This document shows, one piece after another, positions 1 to 11,750 of a DNA stretch of 64,000 bases. The first letter of the stretch is position 1; every line of letters begins with the position of its first letter. The stretch is from Idiomarina seosinensis (GTDB lineage: Bacteria; Pseudomonadota; Gammaproteobacteria; Enterobacterales; Alteromonadaceae), in the NCBI RefSeq assembly GCF_003987275.1, contig NZ_PIQF01000005.1:55824-119823 (forward strand). Direction: 5' to 3'. The notes below the pieces were generated by a model. It saw only the letters and a list, made by a program, of their open reading frames with translations. It had not been told where the DNA came from and searched no databases. The position numbers and the translations under genes are program-made.

Positions 1-259
1 CGGTATTTTCCAGATTCTTGGTGACTAGCTGTTCAATTTTTTCGGCTGAGTAGTCGGGAAAACACAGCTCTAAATTGCGTCTGGCAATGTTGACCCGGCG
101 TGGCATGGCTTTCTTAAATAGTCGCCCCAGACCTTTGCCAAGCAGCAGTTGCAGACGGTATGGAAACCAGGAAACCAGGTATAGAAAAAGTACGCCCAGC
201 CAGGTTAGCCAGAACTTAGGGTGTAGAAAATAGAGTTTGAATTTCGGCTTTTCGATCAC
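1..259 (-). CDS. lpxL: Lipid A lauroyl acyltransferase LpxL/HtrB family, N-terminal part only
   Basis: This gene runs off the left edge, so only about the first 86 residues are present. The reverse-strand translation from a GTG at 259-257 begins V-IEKPKFKLYFLHPKFWLTW and continues through a hydrophobic segment (residues about 20-32) and an ARRNLELCFPD motif. That pattern (HP-x-WLTW, membrane anchor, then IARRNLELCFP) is the hallmark of the LpxL/LpxM acyltransferases, which add secondary acyl chains to Kdo2-lipid IVA at the inner membrane. The catalytic HX4D motif lies outside the window. A stop codon lies four codons upstream of the GTG and no ATG lies between, which fixes the start. LpxL versus LpxM or LpxP cannot be decided from this fragment. 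Confidence 0.85.
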   Translation of the reverse strand, partial: MIEKPKFKLYFLHPKFWLTWLGVLFLYLVSWFPYRLQLLLGKGLGRLFKKAMPRRVNIARRNLELCFPDYSAEKIEQLVTKNLENT

Positions 260-301
260 GGTATGTTTTTATAACCAGCTAAGTTTTTCGGCATACTAGC
301 A

Positions 302-344
302 CAAAAATAAAAGGCATCGTGAACAGACCTGTTACGATGCCTTT
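302..344 (-). terminator. Rho-independent terminator of tolC
   Basis: An 11-bp perfect inverted repeat (310-320 with 334-344, core AAGGCATCGT) is followed on the minus strand by a T-rich run (TTTTATTTTT). It lies directly past the tolC stop and separates tolC from the lpxL start region. Confidence 0.8.
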
Positions 345-367
345 GTTACGCCATTTAAAAGAGTGTT

Positions 368-1756
368 TTAGTCAGCGGCTGTGCTGTCAACATTTTCTGA
401 TAGGCTGGCGTTTATCGAGTCTAAGTCGTTTGGAGTTAAGTCACCAATGGCTTGCTCTAAAGCCAGACGCTGGCGCACGTATCCGTAGCGTGCTTCGGCT
501 AAATTACGACGCGCATTAAACAGATTACGAGTACTGTTTAATACGTCAACGATGGTACGGGTACCCACTTCAAAACCGGCTTCAGTTGCTTTTAAGGCGC
601 TTTCTGCTGAGGTTACCGACTGTTGAAACGCTTTAATGCTAGAAATCGATGCATTGACATCATAAAAGGCGTTACGAACCTCACGCTCTACCGTGCGCTG
701 AGTTTCTACCATGGTCTGACTGGAGGCAACGTAGTTGTCGCGAGCCTGTTTTGTTTGAGCTGAAACTCGGAAACCGGAGAAAATCGGTACACTGACGTTA
801 AGTCCAATTGACTGATTATCCAGTCGTGGAGGATTGGTGGTCCGGTTAAAGCCGGCGCCTGTGGTATCGGTTTCGGTATCAGCCGTAGAATATTGGGCTG
901 ATAATGAAACGGTCGGATAGTGGCCTGTTTGCTGCAGCCTGATTTGCTGGCTAGCGATGTCGACTGAAACCATGCTCTGCATTAGGCTTAGGTTGCCATT
1001 CTCTGCTTTTTTGACCCATTGCTGGATGCTTGCGGGAGTTGGCTCTGAAGGCGAAAAAGATTCAGTATTGAGGCCAGCGAGTGAATCAGGATACTGACCC
1101 GTGATTTCGCGGATGTTTTCCATCGCAATTTTAACCGCATTACGCGCCTGAATTTCCTGGGCGACTGCGGTGTCAAACTGAGCTTGCGCTTCGTGTACAT
1201 CAGTGATGGCGGTTAAGCCGACAGAGAAACGTTGTTTAGTTTGTTCCAGCTGGCGTTCAATGGCGCGTTTTTCTGCTTGCGCGAAGTCTAAATCATCTTG
1301 TGCTTGTAATGCTCCAAAATAGGCATTTACCACTCGCAGCATTAAACTTTGAGCGGCATCGCGATATCCTACTTCGGCACGATAAGCCTGCTTTTCGGCA
1401 ATATCGGCTTGCTTCCATGTACTCCAGTCAAACACACTTTGGTTTAGAGTTAGACCAGCATTCCAGCCTGTTCGTTCGGAATCGAGTGTGACGTACGCAT
1501 CCTGCGTCTCGAAATAGGTTTGTGATTCAGAAGTCGACTCTGAATACCCGAGTGAACCGGTCACCTGAGGCCAAAATGCTGACTTTGCGATATCAATATT
1601 TTTCTGCGCAGCGTCGCGTTCAGCGGCAGCGCGCAATAATGCAGGATCGTTTTTAGTAGCAAGTTGATAGATTTGAGCCAAATCGTCGGCGCTTGACGTA
1701 AATGTAACTGCGGAAAGTGCTAAACCAACAGTTGCGGACAGTAAATGCTTTTTCAT
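368..1756 (-). CDS. tolC: Outer membrane efflux channel TolC
   Basis: The protein is the outer-membrane exit duct that docks with RND, ABC and MFS pumps and with type I secretion systems. It has 462 residues, near the usual TolC length. A Sec signal peptide (MKKHLLSATVGLALS..., cleavage near residue 23 before ADD) is followed by two outer membrane efflux protein repeats of roughly 200 residues each, rich in long amphipathic helices with Q/A-heavy heptads and barrel strands such as VGYSESTS-like and LNVSVPIFSGF segments. The second-repeat PIFSGF motif is typical of TolC. It is a single gene, divergent from nudF as in many gammaproteobacteria, with its own terminator. Confidence 0.93.
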   Translation of the reverse strand: MKKHLLSATVGLALSAVTFTSSADDLAQIYQLATKNDPALLRAAAERDAAQKNIDIAKSAFWPQVTGSLGYSESTSESQTYFETQDAYVTLDSERTGWNAGLTLNQSVFDWSTWKQADIAEKQAYRAEVGYRDAAQSLMLRVVNAYFGALQAQDDLDFAQAEKRAIERQLEQTKQRFSVGLTAITDVHEAQAQFDTAVAQEIQARNAVKIAMENIREITGQYPDSLAGLNTESFSPSEPTPASIQQWVKKAENGNLSLMQSMVSVDIASQQIRLQQTGHYPTVSLSAQYSTADTETDTTGAGFNRTTNPPRLDNQSIGLNVSVPIFSGFRVSAQTKQARDNYVASSQTMVETQRTVEREVRNAFYDVNASISSIKAFQQSVTSAESALKATEAGFEVGTRTIVDVLNSTRNLFNARRNLAEARYGYVRQRLALEQAIGDLTPNDLDSINASLSENVDSTAAD

Positions 1757-1937
1757 CGTTTGTTATGTCCCGTAGCTATAATTGAGCAATTGACGAATAT
1801 TTTACATACAGTGCTGAATGAATACCAGTTTAACCTGAGATTGATGTAACTTTAAGCGAAAGATGGTTTCAGATCACGCCTAAGTGTAACAGAATGTATG
1901 TTTATCGATGAATTGAACGAGAAATACGATAATAAGG

Positions 1938-2549
1938 ATGACTGTGAAGGCAAAATTTCATAAAAAAGATGTACAGGTTGAAAAACGAGAAGCGTTACAC
2001 AAAGGCTTTCTTTCTATTTTTCGTTACAGACTGCAGCACCGACTGTTTAATGGGGGCTGGAGCGAGACGATCGATAGGGAACTGATGGACCGCGGCGACG
2101 CGGTGATGGTTATTCCTTACGATCCAAAAACTAATGAGCTGGTCGTGTTGGAACAGTTTAGGGTCGGTGCAATGGAAAATGAGCACGGCCCTTGGTTGTT
2201 TGAATTTGTTGCTGGTATGTTCGATGCTGATGAGTCGGCCGAGCAAGTGGCCGAGCGAGAACTGATGGAAGAGGCTGGGCTAAAGGCCGAGCAACTGCAA
2301 TACGCGTTAAGTTATTACTCGAGCCCCGGCGGCACTAATGAACGCCTTAGTATTTATATTGCCAAAGTAAACGCAGCTGATGCCGTTGAGCTAGGCGGTA
2401 TTGCAGAAGAACATGAGGACATTCGGGTGAGCCGAATAGACTTTAATGAAGCAATTAGAATGTTAGAAAAAGGATATTTTAACAATGCGGCAAGCGTGAT
2501 TGGGCTACAATGGATGCAGTTGCACACCGAACGATTATTTAACGACTGA
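1938..2549 (+). CDS. nudF: ADP-ribose pyrophosphatase NudF
   Basis: The enzyme hydrolyses ADP-ribose to AMP and ribose 5-phosphate in the cytoplasm. A perfect Nudix box spans residues 93-115 (G-x5-E-x7-REL-x-EE-x-GL), which supplies the Mg2+-binding glutamates, and the downstream SSPGGTNE and ENEDIR-like (EHEDIRV) segments match the NudF subfamily. The length of 203 aa is typical. The drawn ATG at 1938 directly abuts the AAGG ribosome-binding sequence, so a GTG two codons later (1944) is a credible alternative start. It heads a plus-strand run with yqiB and the parE-parC pair, divergent from tolC. Confidence 0.92.
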   Translation: MTVKAKFHKKDVQVEKREALHKGFLSIFRYRLQHRLFNGGWSETIDRELMDRGDAVMVIPYDPKTNELVVLEQFRVGAMENEHGPWLFEFVAGMFDADESAEQVAERELMEEAGLKAEQLQYALSYYSSPGGTNERLSIYIAKVNAADAVELGGIAEEHEDIRVSRIDFNEAIRMLEKGYFNNAASVIGLQWMQLHTERLFND

Positions 2550-2559
2550 GGAGAGTGGC

Positions 2560-3018
2560 TTGAACGGACAAAAGCAGTATGTAGTTGATGTTGCTGCATT
2601 GCATCAGTTGCATGAACGCAACTACGCAGGGCTAGTAAACCTATTGCCTAACTCTGCAGATGTTCCGGTCACTATTCGTGCCGGTCAATTTCTTATGTTC
2701 GAGCTGACCATTAAAAGCGAGTCACGTTATACTACTGACGTTGATATTGTTCAGCAGCCCAGTCATTGGGCTGCAAATTACTTACAGGCTAGCCTGGAAG
2801 TTCGTTTATACCACGATGTTCGCATGGCAGAGGTCATTGCTAGTCAGGGCGTTAGACGCTTGGCCGTGCATTATCAACAACCTAACCAGGATATGCGTCA
2901 TCGTGATGAAAAATTTCAGGTTAATCAGTTTTTGGCGGACTGGCTGACGCTTTGTCGAGAGCAGGGTCAGGTAAGAGCGGCGGTTACCGATAAATTTATG
3001 CCGCATGGCTTCAAATAA
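2560..3018 (+). CDS. yqiB: DUF1249 family protein YqiB
   Basis: This is a small cytoplasmic protein of the DUF1249 family, whose function is unknown although the family is conserved next to nudF in gammaproteobacteria. I chose a TTG start at 2560 because the GAGGAGAG ribosome-binding site lies just after the nudF stop, 5-7 bases upstream, and because the product (152 aa, start NGQKQYVVDV) then aligns with the ends of the family. Upstream in-frame ATG codons fall inside nudF without such a site. Recognisable family features are the HERNY-x-x-LxxLLP near residue 20-30 and the VRLYHDVRMAEV segment. E. coli has cpdA and yqiA next, but here parE follows directly. Confidence 0.85.
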   Translation: MNGQKQYVVDVAALHQLHERNYAGLVNLLPNSADVPVTIRAGQFLMFELTIKSESRYTTDVDIVQQPSHWAANYLQASLEVRLYHDVRMAEVIASQGVRRLAVHYQQPNQDMRHRDEKFQVNQFLADWLTLCREQGQVRAAVTDKFMPHGFK

Positions 3019-3087
3019 GAAGCTGATAACGGTACATTGATGGCAGCCATTCGGCGTCTATAACAATAAAGCGCTAAGCGATAATAA

Positions 3088-4989
<1,902 letters not shown>

Positions 4990-5001
4990 CGGAGATTATA
5001 A

Positions 5002-7278
5002 ATGTCGACGGAAGTTACTGAACAGACACCGTTAAGCCGCTTTACCGAAGAGGCTTACCTAAATTATTCCATGTACGTGATAATGGACCGGGCACTGCCG
5101 CATATTGGCGATGGCTTAAAACCGGTGCAGCGACGTATTGTCTATGCGATGTCCGAACTGGGTTTATCAGCACTGGCGAAATATAAAAAATCAGCGCGTA
5201 CCGTTGGTGATGTGTTGGGTAAGTTCCACCCACACGGCGACAGTGCTTGTTACGAAGCCATGGTGTTAATGGCTCAACCTTTTTCCTATCGTTATCCCTT
5301 GGTCGATGGGCAGGGCAACTGGGGCTCCCCGGATGATCCTAAATCGTTTGCAGCAATGCGTTATACCGAAGCAAAGTTGTCACGTTTTAGCGAAGTTTTA
5401 CTCAGCGAATTAGGGCAGGGCACCTCCGATTGGATACCGAACTTTGACGGTACCATGAAAGAGCCTAAAGTCTTGCCTTCGCGACTACCGCATATTTTGC
5501 TAAACGGTGTGACCGGTATCGCGGTGGGTATGGCAACGGATATTCCACCGCATAACGTGCGTGAAGTCGCCAATGCCTGTGCTTTATTACTGGATAAACC
5601 CAGTGCCGACTTGGATCAGGTGATGGAGCATTTACACGGGCCTGATTACCCGACGGATGCAGAGATTATTACCCCCGCGGCGGATATCAAAAAGCTGTAT
5701 GAGAGCGGTCGTGGCACCATCAAAATGCGCGCTAAGTATTTTATGGAAGATGGGGAAGTGGTTATTACCGCACTACCGCATCATGCGTCGGGCGCCAAAA
5801 TTCTGGAGCAAGTAGCGGCTCAAATGCAGGCTAAAAAGCTGCCGTTAGTGTCGGACTTACGTGACGAATCGGATCACGAAAACCCAACTCGGCTGGTGGT
5901 TGTCCCACGCTCGAACCGAGTCGACGTAGAACAGTTGATGGCGCATTTATTTGCTACCACAGACTTAGAAAAACAATATCGGGTGAATCTGAATATTCTG
6001 GGTCTGGACGGCCGGCCTAAGGTTAAGCCGCTAGTCGGTATTTTAACTGAATGGCTGCAGTATCGACTGCAAACGGTTACTCGCCGCCTGCAGTACCGGT
6101 TAGACAAAGTGATGGCGCGGCTGCACTTGCTCGAAGGTTTGCTGATTGCTTACCTGAATATCGACGAAGTGATAGAAATTATTCGTTACGAAGATAAGCC
6201 CAAGCAAGAGCTGGTCAAGCGCTTTGGATTAAGTGATAAACAAGCTGAAGCGATTCTCGAATTAAAACTTCGCCACTTAGCCAAATTGGAAGAGATGAAG
6301 CTAAAAGGCGAACAGGACGAGTTAGAGAAAGAACGGGAAAAGCTGGAAACTTTGCTGGGCTCTGATCGTCGCTTAAAAACCTTGATTAAGAAGGAGCTAT
6401 TAGCGGATGCTAAAGCTTATGGCGATGATCGCCGCTCGCCACTGGTAACCCGCAGTGAGTCAAAAGCGCTAACAGAACGAGAGCTGACCCCTGCTGAGTC
6501 AGTGACGGTAGTGCTGTCGAAAAAGGGCTGGGTACGCAGTGCTAAAGGGCATGATATCGATGGCGAAAAGTTAAGTTATAAATCCGGCGACAGTTTTCTG
6601 GCATCGGCCGAAGGTAAAAGCAATCAACCGGTGGTGTTTGTTGATTCCTCCGGGCGCAGTTACTCGTGTGAAGCACACCTGTTACCGTCTGCACGCAGTC
6701 AGGGGGAACCGTTGACCGGCCGCTTCAATATTGTCGGTGGTGAATCGGTTGAACATGTTTTAATGGGCAAAGAACCGCAACACTACTTATTAGCGTCTGA
6801 CGCCGGTTATGGGTTTGTGTGTCAGTTTAATGATTTGGTTAGCCGTAATAAAAACGGGAAAGCTATTTTAACACTGCCAACTGGTGGCAAAGTATTAGCG
6901 CCAATAACGGTTAACGACGTTAATAACGATAGTGTGGTTGTCGTCTCCAATGAGGGCAGAATGCTGGTGTTCCCGGTTGCTGATTTGCCGCAGTTGAGTA
7001 AAGGCAAAGGTAATAAACTGATTAACATTCCGGCGTTACGAGCTCAAGGCCGCGAAGAATACGTAGTGGCACTAGCAACGGTACCCGAAGGCGCTGTGGT
7101 GACTTTACAGGCTGGTAAGCGCAAGCTGACCTTAAAACCATCAGATATTGAACATTATCGTGGTGAGCGCGGACGTCGTGGCAACAAGCTTCCACGTGGC
7201 CTACAGCGAGTAGATGCTATTACTGTTGAGAATGCTGCAGAGAAAAATGAGGTGGTTGAGCCAACGGATGACGACTGA
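5002..7278 (+). CDS. parC: DNA topoisomerase IV subunit A ParC
   Basis: ParC is the DNA cleavage and rejoining subunit of topoisomerase IV. The catalytic tyrosine is Tyr121 in [10 protein letters not shown]. The quinolone-resistance region reads [10 protein letters not shown] with Ser81 and Glu85, the usual drug-sensitive residues. The C-terminal third carries the degenerate beta-pinwheel blades ([33 protein letters not shown]) that distinguish ParC from GyrA, which has a canonical GyrA box. The length of 758 aa is typical. It is co-transcribed with parE, with 12 bases between the genes. Confidence 0.97.
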   Translation: MSTEVTEQTPLSRFTEEAYLNYSMYVIMDRALPHIGDGLKPVQRRIVYAMSELGLSALAKYKKSARTVGDVLGKFHPHGDSACYEAMVLMAQPFSYRYPLVDGQGNWGSPDDPKSFAAMRYTEAKLSRFSEVLLSELGQGTSDWIPNFDGTMKEPKVLPSRLPHILLNGVTGIAVGMATDIPPHNVREVANACALLLDKPSADLDQVMEHLHGPDYPTDAEIITPAADIKKLYESGRGTIKMRAKYFMEDGEVVITALPHHASGAKILEQVAAQMQAKKLPLVSDLRDESDHENPTRLVVVPRSNRVDVEQLMAHLFATTDLEKQYRVNLNILGLDGRPKVKPLVGILTEWLQYRLQTVTRRLQYRLDKVMARLHLLEGLLIAYLNIDEVIEIIRYEDKPKQELVKRFGLSDKQAEAILELKLRHLAKLEEMKLKGEQDELEKEREKLETLLGSDRRLKTLIKKELLADAKAYGDDRRSPLVTRSESKALTERELTPAESVTVVLSKKGWVRSAKGHDIDGEKLSYKSGDSFLASAEGKSNQPVVFVDSSGRSYSCEAHLLPSARSQGEPLTGRFNIVGGESVEHVLMGKEPQHYLLASDAGYGFVCQFNDLVSRNKNGKAILTLPTGGKVLAPITVNDVNNDSVVVVSNEGRMLVFPVADLPQLSKGKGNKLINIPALRAQGREEYVVALATVPEGAVVTLQAGKRKLTLKPSDIEHYRGERGRRGNKLPRGLQRVDAITVENAAEKNEVVEPTDDD

Positions 7279-7338
7279 TCGGACGTTTATCAGCATTAAA
7301 AAAGCTATACTAGCGGGACTCAATAACAAGGAGAAAAG

Positions 7339-8070
7339 ATGTTAGCTGCGTTTCGCTGGTTATTATTAGGGGTATTTGTTGTTCTTTTTGGTATTGGTGG
7401 CTGTTTGTTTTGCATCTTACGGCCATTCCATCGCAACAATACCTTTATATGGGCACGGGTTTTTGGTTGGGCGACCCGCATATTGGGGCTGAAACTTAGG
7501 GTGAAAGTACATTCTGATGTGCCTAACGGAGGGCCCTATGTCTATATATGTAACCACCAGAACAGTTGGGAAATATTTACGATAGCGGCAACTCTGCCGC
7601 CTAATACGGTCACGGTAGGGAAAAAGAGCCTGCGCTGGATACCGTTTTTTGGATGGCTGTATTGGCTGGCTGGCAATATCCTGATTGATCGCAAGAACAA
7701 AGGCAAAGCACACGGCACTATTGCGCAAACAGCTACCGCAATAAAAAAGAGAGATATTTCGGTGTGGATGTTCCCTGAAGGAACACGTAGTAACGGGCGT
7801 GGCTTGTTACCATTTAAAAATGGTGCTTTTCACACTGCGTTTCAGGCTGGCGTCGATATCGTACCGGTGTGTGTGTCTAACTTACATGATAAAATCAAAA
7901 TGAACCGGTGGGATAATGGGGAGCTCCGAGTAGAGTTTTTACAACCGGTTAAAATAGCTAATTTTCGCAAAGAAACTCTGCGCGATTTAAGCAAACAGTG
8001 CCATCAGCAAATGGCGCATAAAATTGCTGAACTTGATAAACCACAGCAGTCAGAGAAGGAAAATGCATGA
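7339..8070 (+). CDS. plsC: 1-acyl-sn-glycerol-3-phosphate acyltransferase (PlsC family)
   Basis: The enzyme acylates lysophosphatidic acid to phosphatidic acid at the inner membrane. The N-terminus (residues 5-30) is a membrane anchor. Motif I is NHQNSWE (H73 to E78), a histidine followed four residues later by Glu rather than the textbook Asp. Motif III is FPEGTRS (146-151) and motif IV is around VDIVPV. It directly follows parC, an order found in E. coli too, and overlaps the next gene by the ATGA of its stop. AGGAG precedes the start. Confidence 0.9.
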   Translation: MLAAFRWLLLGVFVVLFGIGGCLFCILRPFHRNNTFIWARVFGWATRILGLKLRVKVHSDVPNGGPYVYICNHQNSWEIFTIAATLPPNTVTVGKKSLRWIPFFGWLYWLAGNILIDRKNKGKAHGTIAQTATAIKKRDISVWMFPEGTRSNGRGLLPFKNGAFHTAFQAGVDIVPVCVSNLHDKIKMNRWDNGELRVEFLQPVKIANFRKETLRDLSKQCHQQMAHKIAELDKPQQSEKENA

Positions 8071-8429
8071 CGGTTAATTTAGATGAGCTATTGCAACAAA
8101 GTCAGCAAACCATTGAGGCTCTGATTGATGATGGTGCTGACCCGTCGCAGCTTTATGAAATAGAGCACCATTTAGCCAGCCAGGACTTTACTAAGCTGGA
8201 AAAAGCGGCCGTCGAGTTGGTTAAAGAAGGCTACCACGTTGATGATGCTGATGAATTTGAAGACGAGCAAGGTCAGCGCTGGTTCGCATTTGCAGCTTCA
8301 GTCGATGTTGAACTGGATGAGGCTGTATTAGCTCGCCAGGTCCGAGAAGTCGCAGCGATAGCCAACGAGTGCCAGGTCGACTACGATGGCTGGGGAACGC
8401 TGCTCGACGACGAATTTGAAGAAGAGTAA
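8067..8429 (+). CDS. rraB: Regulator of RNase E activity RraB
   Basis: RraB binds the C-terminal scaffold of RNase E and changes the composition and activity of the degradosome. The protein matches the family in the DDGADPSQLYEIEHHLAS segment, in EKAAVELVKEGYHVDDADE and in the EYDGWGT-like VDYDGWGTLLDDEFEEE ending. The acidic tail is shorter than in E. coli (120 aa against about 138). Its ATG overlaps the plsC stop by four bases, so it is translationally coupled to plsC. It is followed by a strong hairpin terminator shared with the convergent valS gene. Confidence 0.9.
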   Translation: MTVNLDELLQQSQQTIEALIDDGADPSQLYEIEHHLASQDFTKLEKAAVELVKEGYHVDDADEFEDEQGQRWFAFAASVDVELDEAVLARQVREVAAIANECQVDYDGWGTLLDDEFEEE

Positions 8430-8432
8430 AAC

Positions 8433-8460
8433 AGAAGCGCTATTATAGCGCTTCTATTTT
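8433..8460 (+). terminator. Terminator of the plsC-rraB transcript, overlapping the valS stop codon
   Basis: A 10-bp perfect inverted repeat (8433-8442 with 8446-8455, AGAAGCGCTA) with a 3-base loop is followed on the plus strand by TATTTTTTCC. The same DNA encodes the final codons and stop of valS on the other strand, so the hairpin also forms at the 3' end of valS mRNA, with a weaker U-tract. Confidence 0.85.
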
Positions 8461-11292
8461 TTCCAGTTGCTCTTTCAGCTGATCAACCAATTCCTCAGCC
8501 TCTTTTTGCTTTTCACGCTCTTTAGCAATTACTGCTTCCGGCGCTTTACTAACAAAGTTTTCATTGCTGAGCTTGCCGCTAACGCGCTGCAGGTCTTTTT
8601 CCGCCTTTTCTATTGCTTTAGTCAGACGTTTAAGCTCTGCCTCTTTGTCAATCAGTCCCGCCATCGGAATATGCAGCTGCAGGTTATCGACTAAGGCTGT
8701 CATACTCGCAGGCGGCTCTTGATCGTCGGCTAAAAACTCAATCGAATCTAACTTGGCTAAGCTGGCTAAAAAGTTTTTATTCTGTTCAATTCGGCCAGTC
8801 GCTATTTGGTCAGCATGAGACAGTAACAGCGGCAGCGATTTATTAGGTGATAAATCCATCTCGCCACGAATGTTACGCACTGCAACGATAACCCGTTTTA
8901 GCCACTCCATATCTTGCATTGCCTGTACGTCGGTACTTTCTGTAACCGTCGGGAAAGGCTGCAGCATAATGGTCTCGCCACCTATGCCGGCTAATGGTTT
9001 AACACGCTGCCAGATGGTTTCGGTGATATAAGGCGTAATTGGATGCAACAAACGCAACAGCTGCTCTAACACTGAAACGAGCGTATGCCGGGTGCCACGC
9101 TGTTCTACTTCAGTACCGTTTTGTAGCACTGGCTTGGTCAGTTCAAGATACCAGTCACAGAATTGATTCCAGGTAAATTCATAGGCAATGGAGGCCGCCA
9201 TATCAAACCGGTAGTTGTCCAGTGCTTGACGGAACTCTTTTACCGTTGCGTTAAAGCGAGCAAGGATCCATTGGTCAGCCAGGGACAGAGACATGTCGCC
9301 GCCTTTAGCTCCGCAGTCGTGCTGCTCGGTGTTCATTAACACAAAGCGGCTGGCATTCCACAGCTTATTGCAAAAATTACGGTAGCCTTCCAGGCGCTTC
9401 ATATCCCAGTTAATGTCGCGGCCAGTCGAGGCAAGTGCTGTTAACGTAAAGCGCAGGGCATCAGTTCCATGCGCCGAAATTCCCTCAGGGAATTGCTTAC
9501 GCGTGGACTTTTCGATTTTCTCACGCATTTTAGGCTGCATCAGGTTGGCGGTGCGCTTGGCCACTAACTCGTCTGCACTAATACCGTCGATCATGTCCAG
9601 CGGGTCTAAAACATTGCCCTTAGACTTAGACATCTTTTGACCTTCTTCGTCGCGAATAAGGCCAGTAACGTACACCTTCTTAAACGGAACTTGTGGTTGC
9701 CCTTGTTCATCTTTCATAAAGTGCATGGTCATCATGATCATGCGGGCAACCCAGAAGAAAATGATATCAAAGCCGGTGACCAGCACATCCGTAGGGTGGA
9801 AGGTCTTTAAGTCATCGGTTTTTTCCGGCCAGCCGAGGGTCGAAAACGTCCATAGTGCTGATGAGAACCAGGTGTCCAGTACATCTTCGTCCTGAGTTAA
9901 AGCGATATCGCCAAGGTTATTCTGCTGGCGCACTTCTTCCTCGTTACGGCCAACATACACATTGCCGTCGTTATCATACCAGGCAGGAATTCGGTGACCC
10001 CACCATAACTGGCGAGATATACACCAGTCCTGAATGTCACGCATCCAGCTAAAGTACATATTTTCGTACTGCTTTGGTACAAACTCGATACGGCCGTCTT
10101 CGACCGCTGCGGTCGCTTGCTCCGCCAGGGGAGCGGCGCGAACATACCATTGATCGGTTAGGTGAGGTTCAATAGGAACGCCGCCCCGATCGCCATAAGG
10201 CACCTTGTTGGTGTGCTTCTCAGTTTTTTCGAGTAAGCCATTACTATCAAATTCTTCAATTAGCTGCTTGCGAGCGTCGAACCGGTCAAGGCCTGCGTAT
10301 CGCTCAGGCAGTTCGCCATTAAAGCCATTGAGTTCAGTTAGCTGCTCGCCGGTACTGGTATAAAGGCCTGCTTTTGCCAGTACGGTGGCGGTGTCGTCAA
10401 ACACCGAAATCATCCCCATTTGGTTACGCTTACCAACTTCGTAGTCATTAAAGTCGTGAGCAGGGGTAATTTTAACGCAACCGGTACCAAATTCTGCGTC
10501 TACGTAGTCGTCTGCAATAATTGGAATACGGCGATTAACAACCGGTAGCTCGACCTGTTTTCCGACTAAGTGACGGTAGCGCTCATCGTCCGGATGCACA
10601 GCAATGCAAATATCGCCCAGCATAGTTTCTGGTCGGGTGGTTGCAACCACCAGGTAGTCTTTACCGTCCTGAGTTTTTGCACCCTCGGCCAGCGGGTAAC
10701 GCAGGTGCCAGATAAAACCTTGCTGTTCTTTATTCTCTACTTCCAGGTCAGAAATTGCAGTCTGTAGCTTGGGATCCCAGTTAACCAACCGCTTGCCGCG
10801 GTAGATTAGGTTGTCTTTATGCAATTGCACAAACACTTCGCGGACCGCTTTTGACAGCCCTTCGTCCATGGTAAACCGCTCGCGATCCCAATCGACAGAG
10901 TCACCGAGGCGACGCATTTGCTGGGTTATCGTGCCGCCAGACTCGGCCTTCCACTCCCAGACTTTATCGATGAACTTGTCACGTCCCAGCTGCTGCCGCG
11001 ATGAGCCTTCAGCAGCGAGTTGTCGTTCGACCACCATCTGAGTGGCGATGCCGGCATGGTCAGAGCCCACTTGCCACAATGTATTACTGCCGTCCATTCG
11101 CTGGTAACGGGTCAGTATGTCCATAATGGTATGTTGAAAAGCGTGGCCCATGTGCAAGCTGCCGGTGACGTTCGGTGGTGGAATCATAATGGAGTAGGAG
11201 TCACCTTCGCCACTGGGCTTAAAGTAGCCTTTTTCTTCCCACTGCTGGTAGAGGTTCTCTTCAATGTCTTTAGGGGAGTACGTCTTGTCCAT
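8443..11292 (-). CDS. valS: Valyl-tRNA synthetase
   Basis: The enzyme charges tRNA-Val in the cytoplasm. It is a class I synthetase: the HIGH signature is HMGH at residues 47-50 (after PPPNVTGSL) and KMSKS is at 553-557. The CP1 editing domain shows [10 protein letters not shown], and the C-terminal 70 residues form the valS-type coiled-coil arm ([20 protein letters not shown]...). The length of 949 aa matches E. coli (951). It lies downstream of pepA and holC with only 7 bases after holC, the conserved pepA-holC-valS order, and probably shares their transcript. Confidence 0.98.
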   Translation of the reverse strand: MDKTYSPKDIEENLYQQWEEKGYFKPSGEGDSYSIMIPPPNVTGSLHMGHAFQHTIMDILTRYQRMDGSNTLWQVGSDHAGIATQMVVERQLAAEGSSRQQLGRDKFIDKVWEWKAESGGTITQQMRRLGDSVDWDRERFTMDEGLSKAVREVFVQLHKDNLIYRGKRLVNWDPKLQTAISDLEVENKEQQGFIWHLRYPLAEGAKTQDGKDYLVVATTRPETMLGDICIAVHPDDERYRHLVGKQVELPVVNRRIPIIADDYVDAEFGTGCVKITPAHDFNDYEVGKRNQMGMISVFDDTATVLAKAGLYTSTGEQLTELNGFNGELPERYAGLDRFDARKQLIEEFDSNGLLEKTEKHTNKVPYGDRGGVPIEPHLTDQWYVRAAPLAEQATAAVEDGRIEFVPKQYENMYFSWMRDIQDWCISRQLWWGHRIPAWYDNDGNVYVGRNEEEVRQQNNLGDIALTQDEDVLDTWFSSALWTFSTLGWPEKTDDLKTFHPTDVLVTGFDIIFFWVARMIMMTMHFMKDEQGQPQVPFKKVYVTGLIRDEEGQKMSKSKGNVLDPLDMIDGISADELVAKRTANLMQPKMREKIEKSTRKQFPEGISAHGTDALRFTLTALASTGRDINWDMKRLEGYRNFCNKLWNASRFVLMNTEQHDCGAKGGDMSLSLADQWILARFNATVKEFRQALDNYRFDMAASIAYEFTWNQFCDWYLELTKPVLQNGTEVEQRGTRHTLVSVLEQLLRLLHPITPYITETIWQRVKPLAGIGGETIMLQPFPTVTESTDVQAMQDMEWLKRVIVAVRNIRGEMDLSPNKSLPLLLSHADQIATGRIEQNKNFLASLAKLDSIEFLADDQEPPASMTALVDNLQLHIPMAGLIDKEAELKRLTKAIEKAEKDLQRVSGKLSNENFVSKAPEAVIAKEREKQKEAEELVDQLKEQLEKIEAL

Positions 11293-11299
11293 AATGACC

Positions 11300-11749
11300 T
11301 TATTTCTGCTCTGGATTTAAAGGCTGGGTGTGCAACTGACACCCATTGGCCCGATAGTGTTTATAACGCTCGCGAGCGAGCTTTTTGCCGGCGTCATCGC
11401 TGGGCACAACATCAAATACCGTTTGGCTTTGTTGCGCCTGCACCGGTACTTGGTCTGCTAAGTTCAATAAAACATAGCCAGGCCGACGCTGAATGCCACT
11501 TGCTTCCGGCCAGCATAATTCAACAGGTACGCCATTGGCCGGGCCCTCGCCGTAGAGGTTATGCGGTATAAAGGCGTCTGCTGGCCGCTGCCATAACAGC
11601 TCGTCGAGGGCCTCGGCGTGAGTCTTATCGCGGCCCCAGACCCGAACTTTTTTGTGCTGCCGAAAAAGGTCCGCAATTCTATCGCAAATCAGGTTGTTTT
11701 GCTCGCTTTCGTCGACATCCGGCAGTAAGAAAAAAGTAACGTTTGGCAT
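11300..11749 (-). CDS. holC: DNA polymerase III chi subunit HolC
   Basis: Chi, together with psi, links the clamp loader to single-stranded-DNA-binding protein at the replication fork. The 149-aa protein shows the family pattern: NVTFFLL at the N-terminus, the [20 protein letters not shown] helix-strand and the [18 protein letters not shown] motif. It sits between pepA (1 base after the pepA stop) and valS, an arrangement conserved in gammaproteobacteria, which supports the call for an otherwise poorly conserved protein. Confidence 0.93.
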   Translation of the reverse strand: MPNVTFFLLPDVDESEQNNLICDRIADLFRQHKKVRVWGRDKTHAEALDELLWQRPADAFIPHNLYGEGPANGVPVELCWPEASGIQRRPGYVLLNLADQVPVQAQQSQTVFDVVPSDDAGKKLARERYKHYRANGCQLHTQPLNPEQK

Positions 11750-11750
11750 A

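Noticed and set aside
319..519. Small plus-strand reading frame over the tolC 3' end
   Set aside because: It is antisense to tolC and its terminator, with no ribosome-binding site or family resemblance.
7279..7338. Possible terminator between parC and plsC
   Set aside because: CTGAT/ATCAG gives only a 5-bp stem with no adjacent T-run.
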